64,000 bases of DNA from Microglena sp. YARC (GCA_022414725.1 CM039462.1:120892750-120956749), one strand, 5' to 3'; positions 32,600 to 42,358 are shown, counted from the first letter of the stretch. The notes: generated by a model not told the origin, from the letters alone. Numbers and translations are program-made.

Positions 32600-33134
32600 T
32601 TAAGTATTCCGTTGACTGTAAACAGCAATCTGGTCCAGAACGACGAACATCTTCCTAATCTTCGTCGGCACATACTGAGCGTCGATGGTAGGAGATGCTG
32701 CGCGTAGCGCATTCGCGTCTGGCTCCCCTACCATACTTATTATGTTCTCTATCACGTCAGGTGGAATTGATGACAATAGGGTTGGGTTCCAACTGTCTGC
32801 AAGACATGTGCTTTCGTTTGGGCAGAAGCGGATCACGGAATCGCCCACAACAGCGTCGGATGCAATGAGGCGGGTTAGTCTCCTTTCTAATACATTCCAC
32901 TCCACATAAATCTCAACAATGCATGCCCTCCGTCTAGGTCCATCCTTATTGTTCTCCCATGCTCGCATGTGCTCCAACAGTGTCAGTCTCCTCATAAGCG
33001 CACAGACGAGTCCGTTGAGATTGCATTTGCGGATATGAATATTTCTCATGCCACATTTTTTGAGGGTCTAAGGGTATGCTATCGTCCTTGACGTACGCCT
33101 CGAACGCATTGCGTTGTAGAAACAAAACCTGCAA
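32600..33134 (-). pseudogene. Hypothetical protein with F-box-like tail, frameshifted and truncated by transposon
   Basis: Starts MQVLFLQRNAFEAYVKDDS; the frame shifts near 33050 and continues IRKCNLNGLVCALMRRL. The segment SSIPPDVIENIISMVGEPDANALRAAS has the look of an F-box helix pair (substrate adaptor of ubiquitin ligases), though it is near the C-terminus rather than the N-terminus. The final codons (IAVYSQRNT) and the stop are supplied by the family A terminal repeat ending at 32620, so the true 3' end is lost. Function uncertain. Confidence 0.5.
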
Positions 33135-33332
33135 ACGTCAGGAAATCCAAACAATTGGACGCACATCGGCATACCTTGCACATTGCACTCCAATGTTCAA
33201 CGATTTAAAACCCACCTTGAAAGGCATACTTGATTATACATGCACAGCTTTTTACTCCTTATGTTGAGCAGTCGTCAGTACCAACATCCAGGAGTCATTC
33301 CTCGAATCCGCGATTCACCTTTCATTAAATAC

Positions 33333-33440
33333 CGTCTCAAGCAGGCGTCTGCTTAACAAACTATTCCGGTATCATTAAAGGGAATCGCGGGACCCACGGA
33401 GTGGGGCAGGGGAATTCAGCTGCGGACTCGCGGAAACACG
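33333..33440 (+). repeat. Repeat family D with hairpin motif
   Basis: Starts with the near-palindrome CAAGCAGGCGTCTGCTTA, then a short spacer, then CGCGGGACCCACGGAGTGGG and GCTGCGGACTCGCGG. Copies at 62858 and 63006 have the same order, and a partial copy lies at 42890. Confidence 0.7.
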
Positions 33441-33444
33441 TGTA

Positions 33445-33616
33445 AATGGGCGTTCCTGTCCTCCGGCCGATTTTTTTAAATTTCTAATCAGGATTTAGAG
33501 CCTCTTGAACGACTCGCTAGCTTGACACATAAGCACCAAGGAATAACAAATCCGCTCCCTACCATGTTTCGCAACCAGTCAAAATCGGCCGGGAGGCAGG
33601 AACGCTCATTGTGTCC
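33445..33616. mobile_element. MITE, family C, about 170 bp
   Basis: Terminal inverted repeats of about 28 bp containing CCGGCCGATTTT at the left and AAAATCGGCCGGGAGGCAGG at the right, with a conserved core (GCTAGCTTGA, GGTGCTTATG-like, GTTTCGCAACCAGT). Non-coding. One of eight copies or fragments in the window. Confidence 0.75.
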
Positions 33617-33634
33617 TAGGATCTGACTTGTCCA

Positions 33635-33720
33635 TCAGAGGAGGACACATGCAAACGGCGGAACACTGCCGAATGTATCGGAGGACGCACGCAAACGGCA
33701 GATGGACAATATACTGTAAC
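33635..33720. repeat. Short interspersed repeat, family E
   Basis: Two imperfect copies of a unit containing CGCAAACGGCGGAACACTG and CGAATGTATCGGA. The same unit recurs at 42360-42445, 42660-42790 and, weakly, 45690 and 40528. Confidence 0.55.
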
Positions 33721-33763
33721 ATTATTCACCGGTCTGAGTGTAACAGTGTCAAAAAGTGCCCGG

Positions 33764-34027
33764 TTAAAATCTCGAATTTAGCGCAACCGCCGCACAGGTA
33801 AATGTCCTGACACCGCACCTGTGCTCCAGCGCCCGCACTGCGTCGCGCACGTCGTTGATCTGTTGTTGCATGTGCATGTTGGCTGCGATGAGCTCAGCGC
33901 GCATATCATTAATGTCGTTCAAATGTTGATGCATGCGTTGCATGATGCGGAGCTCGCATGCAACGAACTGCTCTTGGGTGACGTAGAAGGGTAGTTGGTT
34001 TTGCAGGGGGGGCGGATCCATGTTCAT
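33764..34027 (-). CDS. Small coiled-coil protein, 87 aa
   Basis: Starts MNMDPPPLQNQLPFYV and continues as a helix rich in Met, Gln, Asn and His with heptad-like spacing (residues about 20-70: LRIMQRMHQHLNDINDM and onward). A TATATAAA sequence lies about 35 bases upstream of the start. No family recognised. The ORF is short but its composition and upstream TATA element support a real gene. Confidence 0.45.
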   Translation of the reverse strand: MNMDPPPLQNQLPFYVTQEQFVACELRIMQRMHQHLNDINDMRAELIAANMHMQQQINDVRDAVRALEHRCGVRTFTCAAVALNSRF

Positions 34028-34382
34028 GTCCCTAAAGGCGCAGCAGACAAGAAAACGCTATATATAAACGTACAGAGACAAAGTGCTGACGATTGAATGC
34101 AATCTCATGCATCTCACCTCAATGCATATCATCTCAATGTCAAAAGCAATCCAAAGAATCCATGCACGCCGGCGGATCCTCGTCCAGACTCATCACGCAC
34201 ACGCACGGAACTGATGCGGCGGCGGCGGCTTATCGCCCAGCCCCATCATGCACGGCAGAGGCAGCGTCTAGTCCATCCTTATCACACATCATGCCACGCG
34301 GCGGCTTGAGAAGGACACACTGGAAATCGATCGTCATTGATTGTAGCATAACAACAACACGGCGTTAAAAAGGAAATTACAG

Positions 34383-34406
34383 CGTGTCCCACTTTATTTG
34401 AGAGTA
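34383..34406. mobile_element. Family B terminal repeat, solo right end
   Basis: GTGTCCCACTTTATTTGAGA then GTA, the inner-to-outer orientation of a right end. It stands 8 bases in front of the ATG of the caspase-like relic. Confidence 0.6.
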
Positions 34407-34413
34407 GGAGCAC

Positions 34414-35205
34414 ATGATGGCGTCCGTGAAGACTCGTCGCGCCTTGTTCATTTTTCCAAGTTACTACGTAGACGGTTTGGGACCCGTGCTTATGCACACA
34501 TTGCAAAGAGTGTGGTACGCTGCCAAGGGACTTGAAGGGGTACAGATGTGGCGGAGCTATGAAGGACCATGATGTTTTTGTCAACAAGGTTTTGGGTTCT
34601 GGTATGGAGATCAATGTTCTCGAAGGCACCGTGTGCCGGAGGACCGTCATGGACCAATTGGCTTGGTTGTTGGAGCCCTCAGTGGACGTTGCTCTTTTGT
34701 TATTCTGTGGGCATGGCATGAATGAGGGGTCGCCACGTCACGGTACATTGGTATGTTCTTACAAACAGCTGGTGTCAGCTGAGGCCATCGATGCGGTGGT
34801 GGCAGCTCAACGTTTTTGCGGCACACTCATCCGCGTGCTCAACATGTGCGAAGAAAATGCCATTGCCCCGGCCCTGGTCTGCCGTTCCAGCACGGAAGAT
34901 CTCTGCTTGACGCATCAAGAGCAGATCATGATGCACAGTTCCATCTCGTTGCACACAAGGACGTGATGTTGTTGGCAACTGGGACTTTTGAAGAAACGGC
35001 AGGTGGCAAGGCAGGCACACCCTTCATCGCTGCCCTGGGCAGAATGTTTGACGCAGAGTCGATCTTAACCTACGAGCGCCTTGATGAGCTCTTGCAGAGG
35101 CACTGGCGTGGTGGCAGTGGGAGGGCACTGCTGTATCCTGCAAGGTTGAAAGGGATCTTCGGATGGCCGGCTAATGGTTCACAGGTGAGTGGCGATTCTG
35201 CTTGA
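34414..35205 (+). pseudogene. Caspase/metacaspase-like protease, frameshifted
   Basis: Text follows a caspase-fold p20 domain: DLKGYRCGGAMKDHDVFVNKVL, VALLLFCGHGMNEG with the catalytic His, and LIRVLNMCEENA at the place of the catalytic Cys. After a frame change near 34900 it reads VMLLATGTFEETAGGKAGTP and FIAALGRMF, the p10-like end. A further change lies near 34510. The last codons reach CAG followed by GTGAGT, a good splice donor, and the 273-bp array begins there. Such cysteine proteases act in cell death and stress in protists. It reads as a host-type gene, broken by two or more indels and cut by the repeat array. Confidence 0.6.
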
Positions 35206-37299
35206 CAATATGTGGGTATTTACATGGAATCGTTTTCACCCCATAACACATATACACTAATACACAATTTTTAAGGATATTAGAATAGTAATATAGGGAC
35301 CCAGTCCCAGACAAGGCCCTTTGTTAAAAGGGAACTAAACAAGGTTTAGTAAATTCGTGTGTTTTTGTGTTTCCGTGTTTTGAATGAGCCACCGCATCTT
35401 ACGCAATCGCATTTACGGTAGGTCCGTAGGACTGTCATCCAAAGAAAACCGAAAGGCCCCAAGCAGGCTTCTGCTTGACAATAAGTGGGTATTTACATGG
35501 AATCGTTTTCACCCCATAACACATATACATTAATACACAATTTTTAAGGATATTAGAATAGTAATATAGGGACCCAGTCCCAGACAAGGCCCTTTGTTAA
35601 AAGGGAACTAAACAAGGTTTAGTAAATTCGTGTGTTTTTGTGTTTCCGTGTTTTGAATGAGCCACCGCATCTTACGCAATCGCATTTACGGTAGGTCCGT
35701 AGGACTGTCATCCAAAGAAAACCGAAAGGCCCCAAGCAGGCTTCTGCTTGACAATAAGTGGGTATTTACATGGAATCGTTTTCACCCCATAACACATATA
35801 CACTAATACACAATTTTTAAGGATATTAGAATAGTAATATAGGGACCCAGTCCCAGACAAGGCCTTTAACAAAGGGGAACTAAACAAGGTTTAGTAAATT
35901 CGTTTTTTTGTGTTTCCGTGTTTTGAATGAGCCACCGCATCTTACGCAATCGCATTTACGGTAGGTCCGTAGGACTGTCATCCAAAGAAAACCGAAAGGC
36001 CCCAAGCAGGCTTCTGCTTGACAATAAGTGGGTATTTACATGAATCGTTTTCACCCCATAACACATATACACTAATACACAATTTTTAAGGATATTAGAA
36101 TAGTAATATAGGGACCCAGTCCCAGACAAGGCCCTTTAACAAAGGGGAACTAAACAAGGTTTAGTAAATTCGTGTTTTTTTGTGTTTCCGTGTTTTGAAT
36201 GAGCCACCGCATCTTACGCAATCGCATTTACGGTAGGTCCGTAGGACTGTCATCCAAAGAAAACCGAAAGGCCCCAAGCAGGCTTCTGCTTGACAATAAG
36301 TGGGTATTTACATGGAATCGTTTTCACCCCATAACACATATACACTAATACACAATTTTTAAGGATATTAGAATAGTAATATAGGGACCCAGTCCCAGAC
36401 AAGGCCCTTTGTTAAAAGGGAACTAAACAAGGTTTAGTAAATTCGTGTGTTTTTGTGTTTCCGTGTTTTGAATGAGCCACCGCATCTTACGCAATCGCAT
36501 TTACGGTAGGTCCGTAGGACTGTCATCCAAAGAAAACCGAAAGGCCCCAAGCAGGCTTCTGCTTGACAATAAGTGGGTATTTTACATGGAATCGTTTTCA
36601 CCCCATAACACATATACACTAATACACAATTTTTAAGGATATTAGAATAGTAATATAGGGACCCAGTCCCAGACAAGGCCCTTTAACAAAGGGGAACTAA
36701 ACAAGGTTTAGTAAATTCGTGTGTTTTTGTGTTTCCGTGTTTTGAATGAGCCACCGCATCTTACGCAATCGCATTTACGGTAGGTCCGTAGGACTGTCAT
36801 CCAAAGAAAACCGAAAGGCCCCAAGCAGGCTTCTGCTTGACAATAAGTGGGTATTTACATGGAATCGTTTTCACCCCATAACACATATACACTAATACAC
36901 AATTTTTAAGGATATTAGAATAGTAATATAGGGACCCAGTCCCAGACAAGGCCCTTTAACAAAGGGGAACTAAACAAGGTTTAGTAAATTCGTGTGTTTT
37001 TGTGTTTCCGTGTTTTGAATGAGCCACCGCATCTTACGCAATCGCATTTACGGTAGGTCCGTAGGACTGTCATCCAAAGAAAACCGAAAGGCCCCAAGCA
37101 GGCTTCTGCTTGACAATAAGTGGGTATTTACATGGAATCGTTTTCACCCCATAACACATATACACTAATACACAATTTTTAAGGATATTAGAATAGTAAT
37201 ATAGGGACCCAGTCCCAGACAAGGCCCTTTAACAAAGGGGAACTAAACAAGGTTTAGTAAATTCGTGTTTTTTTGTGTTTCCGTGTTTTGAATGAGCCG
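35198..37299 (+). repeat. Tandem array, about 7.7 copies of a 273-bp unit
   Basis: Units begin at about 35198, 35471, 35744, 36014, 36286, 36559, 36833 and 37106. Copies are nearly identical, differing by small indels in runs of T and in CCCTTTAACAAAGG versus CCCTTTGTTAAAAGG. Each boundary carries the near-palindrome AAGCAGGCTTCTGCTT. The last copy stops inside the unit at TGAATGAGCC (37299). No coding potential. A diverged single copy lies at 40119-40249, beyond the helicase gene. Confidence 0.9.
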
Positions 37300-37369
37300 T
37301 CGTTTGATACATGCGCAGCTCAAGCGGTACCCCTCAAAAAAAAATGTTCATGAGATTTGAGTTTTTGAA

Positions 37370-37711
37370 TTAATTGTTACAGTCGGGGCAGGCAGGGGTA
37401 TGCAGGAGTGTCCGTTTATCGATATTGTTCCGGAGAATGCTGGCTATGTCCCTTATGGCTATGTTGCGATCCCTCTGGTATTGTGCGATTTTCTTCTTGT
37501 CACGTATTCCGTAGGTGGGTCCTTTGGGGTCGAAATGGATGGTGTCTCGGATGCACTTCATGATAAGATCGTGCGTGGTTTCAGTGGACACATGGTCTTC
37601 CTGCAGGATGCGTTTGATTTCTTCGTTTATTCTGATGTACTTGATTTTGGACATGGCAGCCTGTCCGGGTACAACGACCGAGGATGTGGCTGGAGAAGAA
37701 GTAGTGGCCAT
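37370..37711 (-). CDS. Small hypothetical protein, 113 aa, partner of the replication gene
   Basis: Starts MATTSSPATSSVVVPG, then a basic, helical body (IRINEEIKRIL, RDKKKIAQYQRDRNIAIRD) and ends TPACPDCNN. No membrane segment. It lies 54 bases downstream of the TVpol-helicase gene on the same strand, and both sit between copies of the same repeat. Its size and charge would suit a nucleic-acid-binding accessory protein, which is a guess. Confidence 0.6.
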   Translation of the reverse strand: MATTSSPATSSVVVPGQAAMSKIKYIRINEEIKRILQEDHVSTETTHDLIMKCIRDTIHFDPKGPTYGIRDKKKIAQYQRDRNIAIRDIASILRNNIDKRTLLHTPACPDCNN

Positions 37712-37765
37712 TTATCTGACGGATCAACGGATTGATTACTAATAATAAAAAGGTAACGCTTTTGC

Positions 37766-40045
37766 TTATGGTTCGGAATCGGGGGTGAAGAAGACAAGGT
37801 TCTTGAAACCTCGACCACCCCTCACACCGGCGACGCTGCAGTTAGTGTCAGGAATAGCCCCCATTTTCTCGAGTCTTGTTTGCAGAGTCTTTTTGTTCAT
37901 TTTGAAATCCCGGGCAAATGCATTGATATCCTTCAGAAGAACGATGTCTGTGGCGGAGTCTGTGACTGAAAAGTACTGATTGACGAGCACAAGCTCGTCG
38001 CCCTCATCTACTCGGAGTCTGTAGGTTTCACGCTGCACGTCAGAAGACATTTGCACGGGAGAGGAGCGGTGAGCGTCGAGAACGAGCCACGTGAAGGCAT
38101 CGATCACGTCAGCTCGACCGCAGTATACCTTCATGCTTGGATCGCTCTCTCTGTAGAATGGAAGCCAAGGGATGCTACCGCCCTGCCCCGGAGTCACGAA
38201 CTTGAACGGGAATTCGAAAACGATCGCCTGTTCGAGAACGTCCACTGCAGAAATTTGAGGCATCTCGTTCAGATTCATGAACAGACGTGATGCCGTACGG
38301 ACTTCTCTTTCGTTTTCGTAGTTTCGTCTAGCCTTGATGACGTCCCCACCAGACTGAAACTTTTTTATCAGACCCCCGTCGAGCTTGACTCGAGAGTTAC
38401 CCGCGTCGATCTTGACTTCGTTGGTGTAAGTCTGACGGGAGAACTCACAGTCGATCACCCATGACTGAGCTTTGACGTCCGTTGCACTGGCGTTCAGCAT
38501 GAGCTGAGAAGAATCGATAGTGTTCACATACGGACCGAATGCGTTCTGGTTGATCGTCTGAAGCAGACCCTTACCAGAGTTCCTCTCACCGATCATGACA
38601 GCCCAGTTCTTGTCCTTGTACTCACCGGCCATCGCGCGGGCGATCATCTGAAGGTACGTGTCAACCTTGCCGGCAGTGCCCAACGTGCTCTTCAGAAGCT
38701 TATCCATGACGTCCTGTAAAACGTCGGGGGAGGGGCGACAGGAGGGGAAGTCACGGTTCACACATAGCTCCTGGAGGGGGATCACATCTGGTTTGCCTTC
38801 ATATGGGGTGAACGATTTGTCAAGGAAGTCGTACACACCGTTGTTGAAGCAGAGCACGCCGATGTTCGACTCCCATATCTTGTCTCTGAACGAGTTGTCC
38901 TTAGGGGCGAAGTGACGGATGTTCTTAGCGATCGCAGTGGACTTGGATATGATGCAGCTGTATTTTCTAGCGTTACCACCGTCGTCGATGAACTTGATGT
39001 TCGAGCTCATGCAAGCTTGGAAAATAAAAGATTCAACGTCATCCTTGTTGCTCGTCCACTTACCGTACTCTTTCACGAACAACGTGTTGTTGCATTTAAG
39101 GATGGTACCCTCCATGTCCTGCAACACAAGATGAATGGCAGAATCCTCGCCTCCAACGTGCCTGAGAGGTTTGAAGCTAGAATTGTACTCCGCGAGGGGG
39201 ACGTCCAGCATTTCGCAAGTCATGTCTTTAATCTTCACGAGTATACGATAACCAGTTCGATCAAAGATGTAATGCGATATGTCTTGCAGCATCTCCGCCG
39301 TTATTCCACCGGACTCTATGTCAACCTTCTTCTCAACCATTGCTCCGTCAAACATCAGTACGCCTACCACAAAGTGGTGCTGGTGCAGGTAATCCTTCAT
39401 GGACATCAAGCACTCGTTCTCTATATCACACAACATGATGTTTAGAGCAGACGCACGCGTGTTACTATCTTTTTTAGCGATATCCATGTACGCGTTCGAG
39501 GGGCCCGTAGGACCCAACAGGTCGGCGGATATTGTTTTTATCTCATTGTAGAACTTGCCCAGCCACTGGGAAGAGTAATTTTCGACGACGGCCTTATGCC
39601 CACCGTTGAGGACAGACAACACTGCCAACTTACTGCATGCATAATCACCAGAAATGGTCTGCAACACATCGGCTCGGTGGTCGCAGTAATGCTGCAACAG
39701 GGGGCATGGGATACCGACGCGATGGCACTTCTGAGACAGCAACGAAGGGTGGCAGTTCACGAAGTCCAGGTCCACGTAAAAGGGGTGAGCGATGGCGTTC
39801 CTGATCTCTCTGGCGATATACTGCATGGACACACCACGTTTGGCAAACAGCCGGCCATGTCCATGGGGCTGCTTAGAATACTTCACAGTCACAACCTCGC
39901 CATCGGCCGCAGCAATGTAACGCTCAACCAGATTGTACATGCAAGACTTGTCTGTGTCGGGGCGGAAATTCCAAGAGTCCCAGTGGGACAAGATGTACTT
40001 CAGAGCCCCAACAGAAAACTTCTCGCTCAAAACAATGTCGGACAT
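37766..40045 (-). CDS. TVpol-superfamily 3 helicase fusion (replication protein), 759 aa
   Basis: Two parts. Residues about 85-240 read as a transpoviron-type polymerase: YVDLDFVNCHPSLL (motif A with its Asp), VLSVLNGGH, a long helix, and MFDGAMVEK (motif C Asp-Gly). Residues about 395-660 form a D5-type primase-helicase: Walker A GERNSGKG at 486-493, Walker B WVIDCEFSR near 529-537, and SRLFMNLNEMP as motif C. This fusion is known from virophages, transpovirons and polinton-like viruses, where it starts and unwinds replicating DNA. Start set at MSDIVLSEKF; an upstream frame to 40195 runs back into the flanking repeat and is less likely. The whole frame is intact, unlike most neighbours. Confidence 0.85.
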   Translation of the reverse strand: MSDIVLSEKFSVGALKYILSHWDSWNFRPDTDKSCMYNLVERYIAAADGEVVTVKYSKQPHGHGRLFAKRGVSMQYIAREIRNAIAHPFYVDLDFVNCHPSLLSQKCHRVGIPCPLLQHYCDHRADVLQTISGDYACSKLAVLSVLNGGHKAVVENYSSQWLGKFYNEIKTISADLLGPTGPSNAYMDIAKKDSNTRASALNIMLCDIENECLMSMKDYLHQHHFVVGVLMFDGAMVEKKVDIESGGITAEMLQDISHYIFDRTGYRILVKIKDMTCEMLDVPLAEYNSSFKPLRHVGGEDSAIHLVLQDMEGTILKCNNTLFVKEYGKWTSNKDDVESFIFQACMSSNIKFIDDGGNARKYSCIISKSTAIAKNIRHFAPKDNSFRDKIWESNIGVLCFNNGVYDFLDKSFTPYEGKPDVIPLQELCVNRDFPSCRPSPDVLQDVMDKLLKSTLGTAGKVDTYLQMIARAMAGEYKDKNWAVMIGERNSGKGLLQTINQNAFGPYVNTIDSSQLMLNASATDVKAQSWVIDCEFSRQTYTNEVKIDAGNSRVKLDGGLIKKFQSGGDVIKARRNYENEREVRTASRLFMNLNEMPQISAVDVLEQAIVFEFPFKFVTPGQGGSIPWLPFYRESDPSMKVYCGRADVIDAFTWLVLDAHRSSPVQMSSDVQRETYRLRVDEGDELVLVNQYFSVTDSATDIVLLKDINAFARDFKMNKKTLQTRLEKMGAIPDTNCSVAGVRGGRGFKNLVFFTPDSEP

Positions 40046-40118
40046 TAGTATGTGAGTCTGTGATGATACAGTCAAACAGCATGTTCTCATTATACTTGTT
40101 GTAAATTGTTCTTCGAAC

Positions 40119-40249
40119 CAAACCAAGTTTAGTAAATTGGCGTGTTTTTGTGTTTCCGTGTTTTGCATTAGCCACCGCATCTTACGCAACCGCATTCACT
40201 GTGGTACTGGGGTCATCCAAAGAAACCGCATGCACGATCACAAGCAGAC
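40119..40249 (+). repeat. Diverged copy of the 273-bp unit
   Basis: Shares GTTTAGTAAATT, GTGTTTCCGTGTTTTG, GCCACCGCATCTTACGCAA and GTCATCCAAAGAAA with the array at 35198-37299, in the same orientation. With the array's broken end it encloses the replication module. The first 53 bases overlap the last 53 of the left array. Confidence 0.75.
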
Positions 40250-40314
40250 TCTATTTGTTTCTGAAGGGGGAGCGCGGGCAGATTGGATTCATTTTGATGA
40301 CTCGCGTACACCAT

Positions 40315-40365
40315 TCACTGTAACGCTTGGGCTTCTCACTGTAACACTTGGGCTTCTCACCTTAC
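40315..40365 (+). repeat. Two copies of a 21-bp minisatellite unit
   Basis: Units of CACTGTAACACTTGGGCTTC type. The same unit is amplified to about twelve copies at 52053-52313. Confidence 0.65.
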
Positions 40366-40623
40366 ATCAGGCAGAGGCCTCAATCAAGCACCCTTTGTTC
40401 ATGCTTCAAGTACTTGGCTGCAGTCTGAGAGAGTTGTACAATTATTTTTACATGGCAGACCACAAGACGACGACTGACTGACCAAGACGTCTTCAGACGA
40501 TCACCGCGCACAAAATCATCTTATATCAAACGGCGGAACGATGTCGATACTCTTGGGGGAGCACTTATTGGATGTGATTCGATGATGATTGGTGTCTCCT
40601 TGGTGGATTGGATGTGACGTCCA

Positions 40624-40664
40624 TCATTATAAAGGGTGTCCCACATTATTTGAGAATAACTATA
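40624..40664. mobile_element. Family B terminal repeat, solo right end
   Basis: ATTATAAAGGGTGTCCCAC then a TTATTTGAGAATAACTATA end with terminal TA. The next gene's ATG is two bases beyond. Confidence 0.65.
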
Positions 40665-40666
40665 GA

Positions 40667-41053
40667 ATGACAGATTACGCTTCGGACATCACTGTGTCGG
40701 GTACGTCCGACTTGATTTGCACTGGGGTCCAAGATGTTCATCTTGATACAATTGAAAAGCAAAAAACATTGGAATTGGCCCGCCTCATGAGAGGCCTCGT
40801 GCCTGAATGGGGTAGTGATTACATCGAACGATACATTCCTAACGAGCTCCAGTGCCAGTTGCACAACAAGAGAACATGGATGGATGAAGATGGATTCTGG
40901 TGGGGATTTGACAAAGTCTGTGCTAGGAAATATAAGCAGACTAACGTCATTATTCTTGCTACGAAGTATCACGGACTTGGGACATATGAACATAAAGTAC
41001 TGGTCACTCTAAATAATTCGGTACAAGTGGTGTGGGAAGACGATTTATGGTGA
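40667..41053 (+). CDS. Hypothetical protein, 128 aa
   Basis: Starts MTDYASDITVSGTSDL, two bases after a family B terminal repeat, so any 5' leader is transposon-derived. The protein is mixed alpha/beta, with RLMRGLVPEWGSDYIERYIP and WMDEDGFWWGFDKVC as distinctive Trp-rich pieces. Not recognised. It has the same strand as the hypothetical gene at 41307. Confidence 0.5.
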   Translation: MTDYASDITVSGTSDLICTGVQDVHLDTIEKQKTLELARLMRGLVPEWGSDYIERYIPNELQCQLHNKRTWMDEDGFWWGFDKVCARKYKQTNVIILATKYHGLGTYEHKVLVTLNNSVQVVWEDDLW

Positions 41054-41306
41054 TTCTGATGCTCTTTGAATCATACGGGACATCGCATGTTTTGCAAGGC
41101 AGCCAATGGCCCCAAATAGCAATGGGGTACTCAAAGAACAGCAGTAGCAACCACAGTGAATGCGGTTGCGTAAGACTCAATGCGGCTTTAATCGACGACA
41201 AGTGTTTCGTGTGCGTTTCTAAAAAACGAGTCTAAACAACGCAACATCCATACCTGATAAAAACCATTGAGCGATTGCGCGAAGAAAAAGAGTATTCATC
41301 GACGCG

Positions 41307-41902
41307 ATGCCGACCGATATATATATCCCGCCTTGTCAGCCCATTTCAAAACCAGTTCGCAAACTAGGAAAGGCGTTGTCGCTGGACATGGACATTCTCG
41401 GCACAACCAAGTTTCTTGATCGCCTCCACTGCCAGAATGTCAGCCGTCTCCATGCACTGCGGGCGTCATCGGCTGTTTCCGGTGATCCACGCATCTTGAA
41501 GTATGACGCATTGCTTCACCTTATTAAACAAAGACACCACACATCCCCACCGTCACGTTTGTTCCTCGTCGCTGTGGAGTACTTCTTCGATGACGGCTGC
41601 TACAAGATCTCCAACGGAAGCGCCCTTGTATTCTCACATGCTATCAACACCCTTTTCGTTGTGGAGCCAAAAATCCTCAACCCCCCCCTGCCCAGTATGG
41701 ACATGCCAAGGTGTCGAAAGCCATACAGCAGGCCACTATGGGCGCGACTAGACTTTTGTCCTGGCTACCGCATCTCATAAACATGGACCTGAAAGACGGA
41801 ACCTCACTTGGATATGTGAAAATTTCTCGTATGATCGTGACCGCTGTGAATCGCGGTGGACGCGTCTTCTGTCAAGATATCCACAGCCAGGAAATTTACT
41901 AA
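41307..41902 (+). pseudogene. Hypothetical protein, frameshift in a C run
   Basis: Starts MPTDIYIPPCQPISKP and runs to a run of C at about 41681-41689, where the frame is lost. The continuation in the next frame reads KVSKAIQQATMGATRLLSWLP and ends at 41902 (DIHSQEIY). Homopolymer length change is the simplest cause. About 197 residues if joined. LFLVAVEYFFDDGCYKIS is the most structured part. Family unknown. Confidence 0.5.
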
Positions 41903-42126
41903 GAATTGGAGGAGGAAGACCCATACAGCTAGGGACATTTGATATTGGGACACCTTATATTTGGGGATTCTGAAAAGTTGACCAATTCAAGATTTGTAAC
42001 CGAGTACAGTGATCAGTTCCAAGTACCAGTCTGAGTCATTGATGTTCAAGCCTCCTCATGTGATTGTGTTCAGCAACAGGACTTGAGTTCCTTGAGTTGA
42101 GGATTTGAGTTCCTTGAGTTGAGCGG

Positions 42127-42235
42127 ATTTGTGATTCCTTGGTGCTGATGTCTCAAGCTAACGAGTCGTTCAGGAAGCTCTAAATCCTGATTAGAAATTT
42201 AAAAAAAATCGGCCGGGAGGCAGGAACGCCCATTA
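42127..42235. mobile_element. Family C MITE, left-truncated
   Basis: From TTTGTGATTCCTTGGTGCTG to the right terminus AATCGGCCGGGAGGCAGGAA CGCCCAT. The left inverted repeat is missing; instead there are short repeats of TTGAGTTCCTTGAGTT before it. Confidence 0.65.
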
Positions 42236-42358
42236 TGTTCAAAGTACCCTGAAAAGTCAAACTGATGGCTAACATCGTGCGCATCAATAATCCTTTAGCA
42301 GAAACGGCAGCAATTAGTGTCAATTTGGACATTCGCAATGTCCTAGAAATTTGGATAT

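Larger units (their letters stand above)
29004..32620 (+). mobile_element. Tc1/mariner-like transposon, family A, carrying transposase and Fanzor remains
   Basis: The left terminus TACAGTCGGCGGAACAG at 29004 and the right terminus TATTCCGTTGACTGTA ending at 32620 are inverted repeats of about 27 bp flanked by TA. Inside, in order and on the same strand, are a DDE transposase relic (29280-29900) and a Fanzor relic (30000-32500). The ends are the same as the MITEs at 8578 and 13707. A 143-bp inverted copy of its left end lies at 54839-54981. The coding parts are shredded by indels, so this copy cannot be active. Its right end lies on the 3' end of the gene at 32600-33134. Confidence 0.8.

Noticed and set aside
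35198..37299. Tandem repeats as a CRISPR array
   Set aside because: Units of 273 bp are near-identical throughout with no variable spacers, and the setting is eukaryotic/viral.
40046..40195. N-terminal extension of the TVpol-helicase
   Set aside because: The extra 50 codons run into the flanking repeat copy and have no resemblance to the family; the Met at 40045 is a better start.
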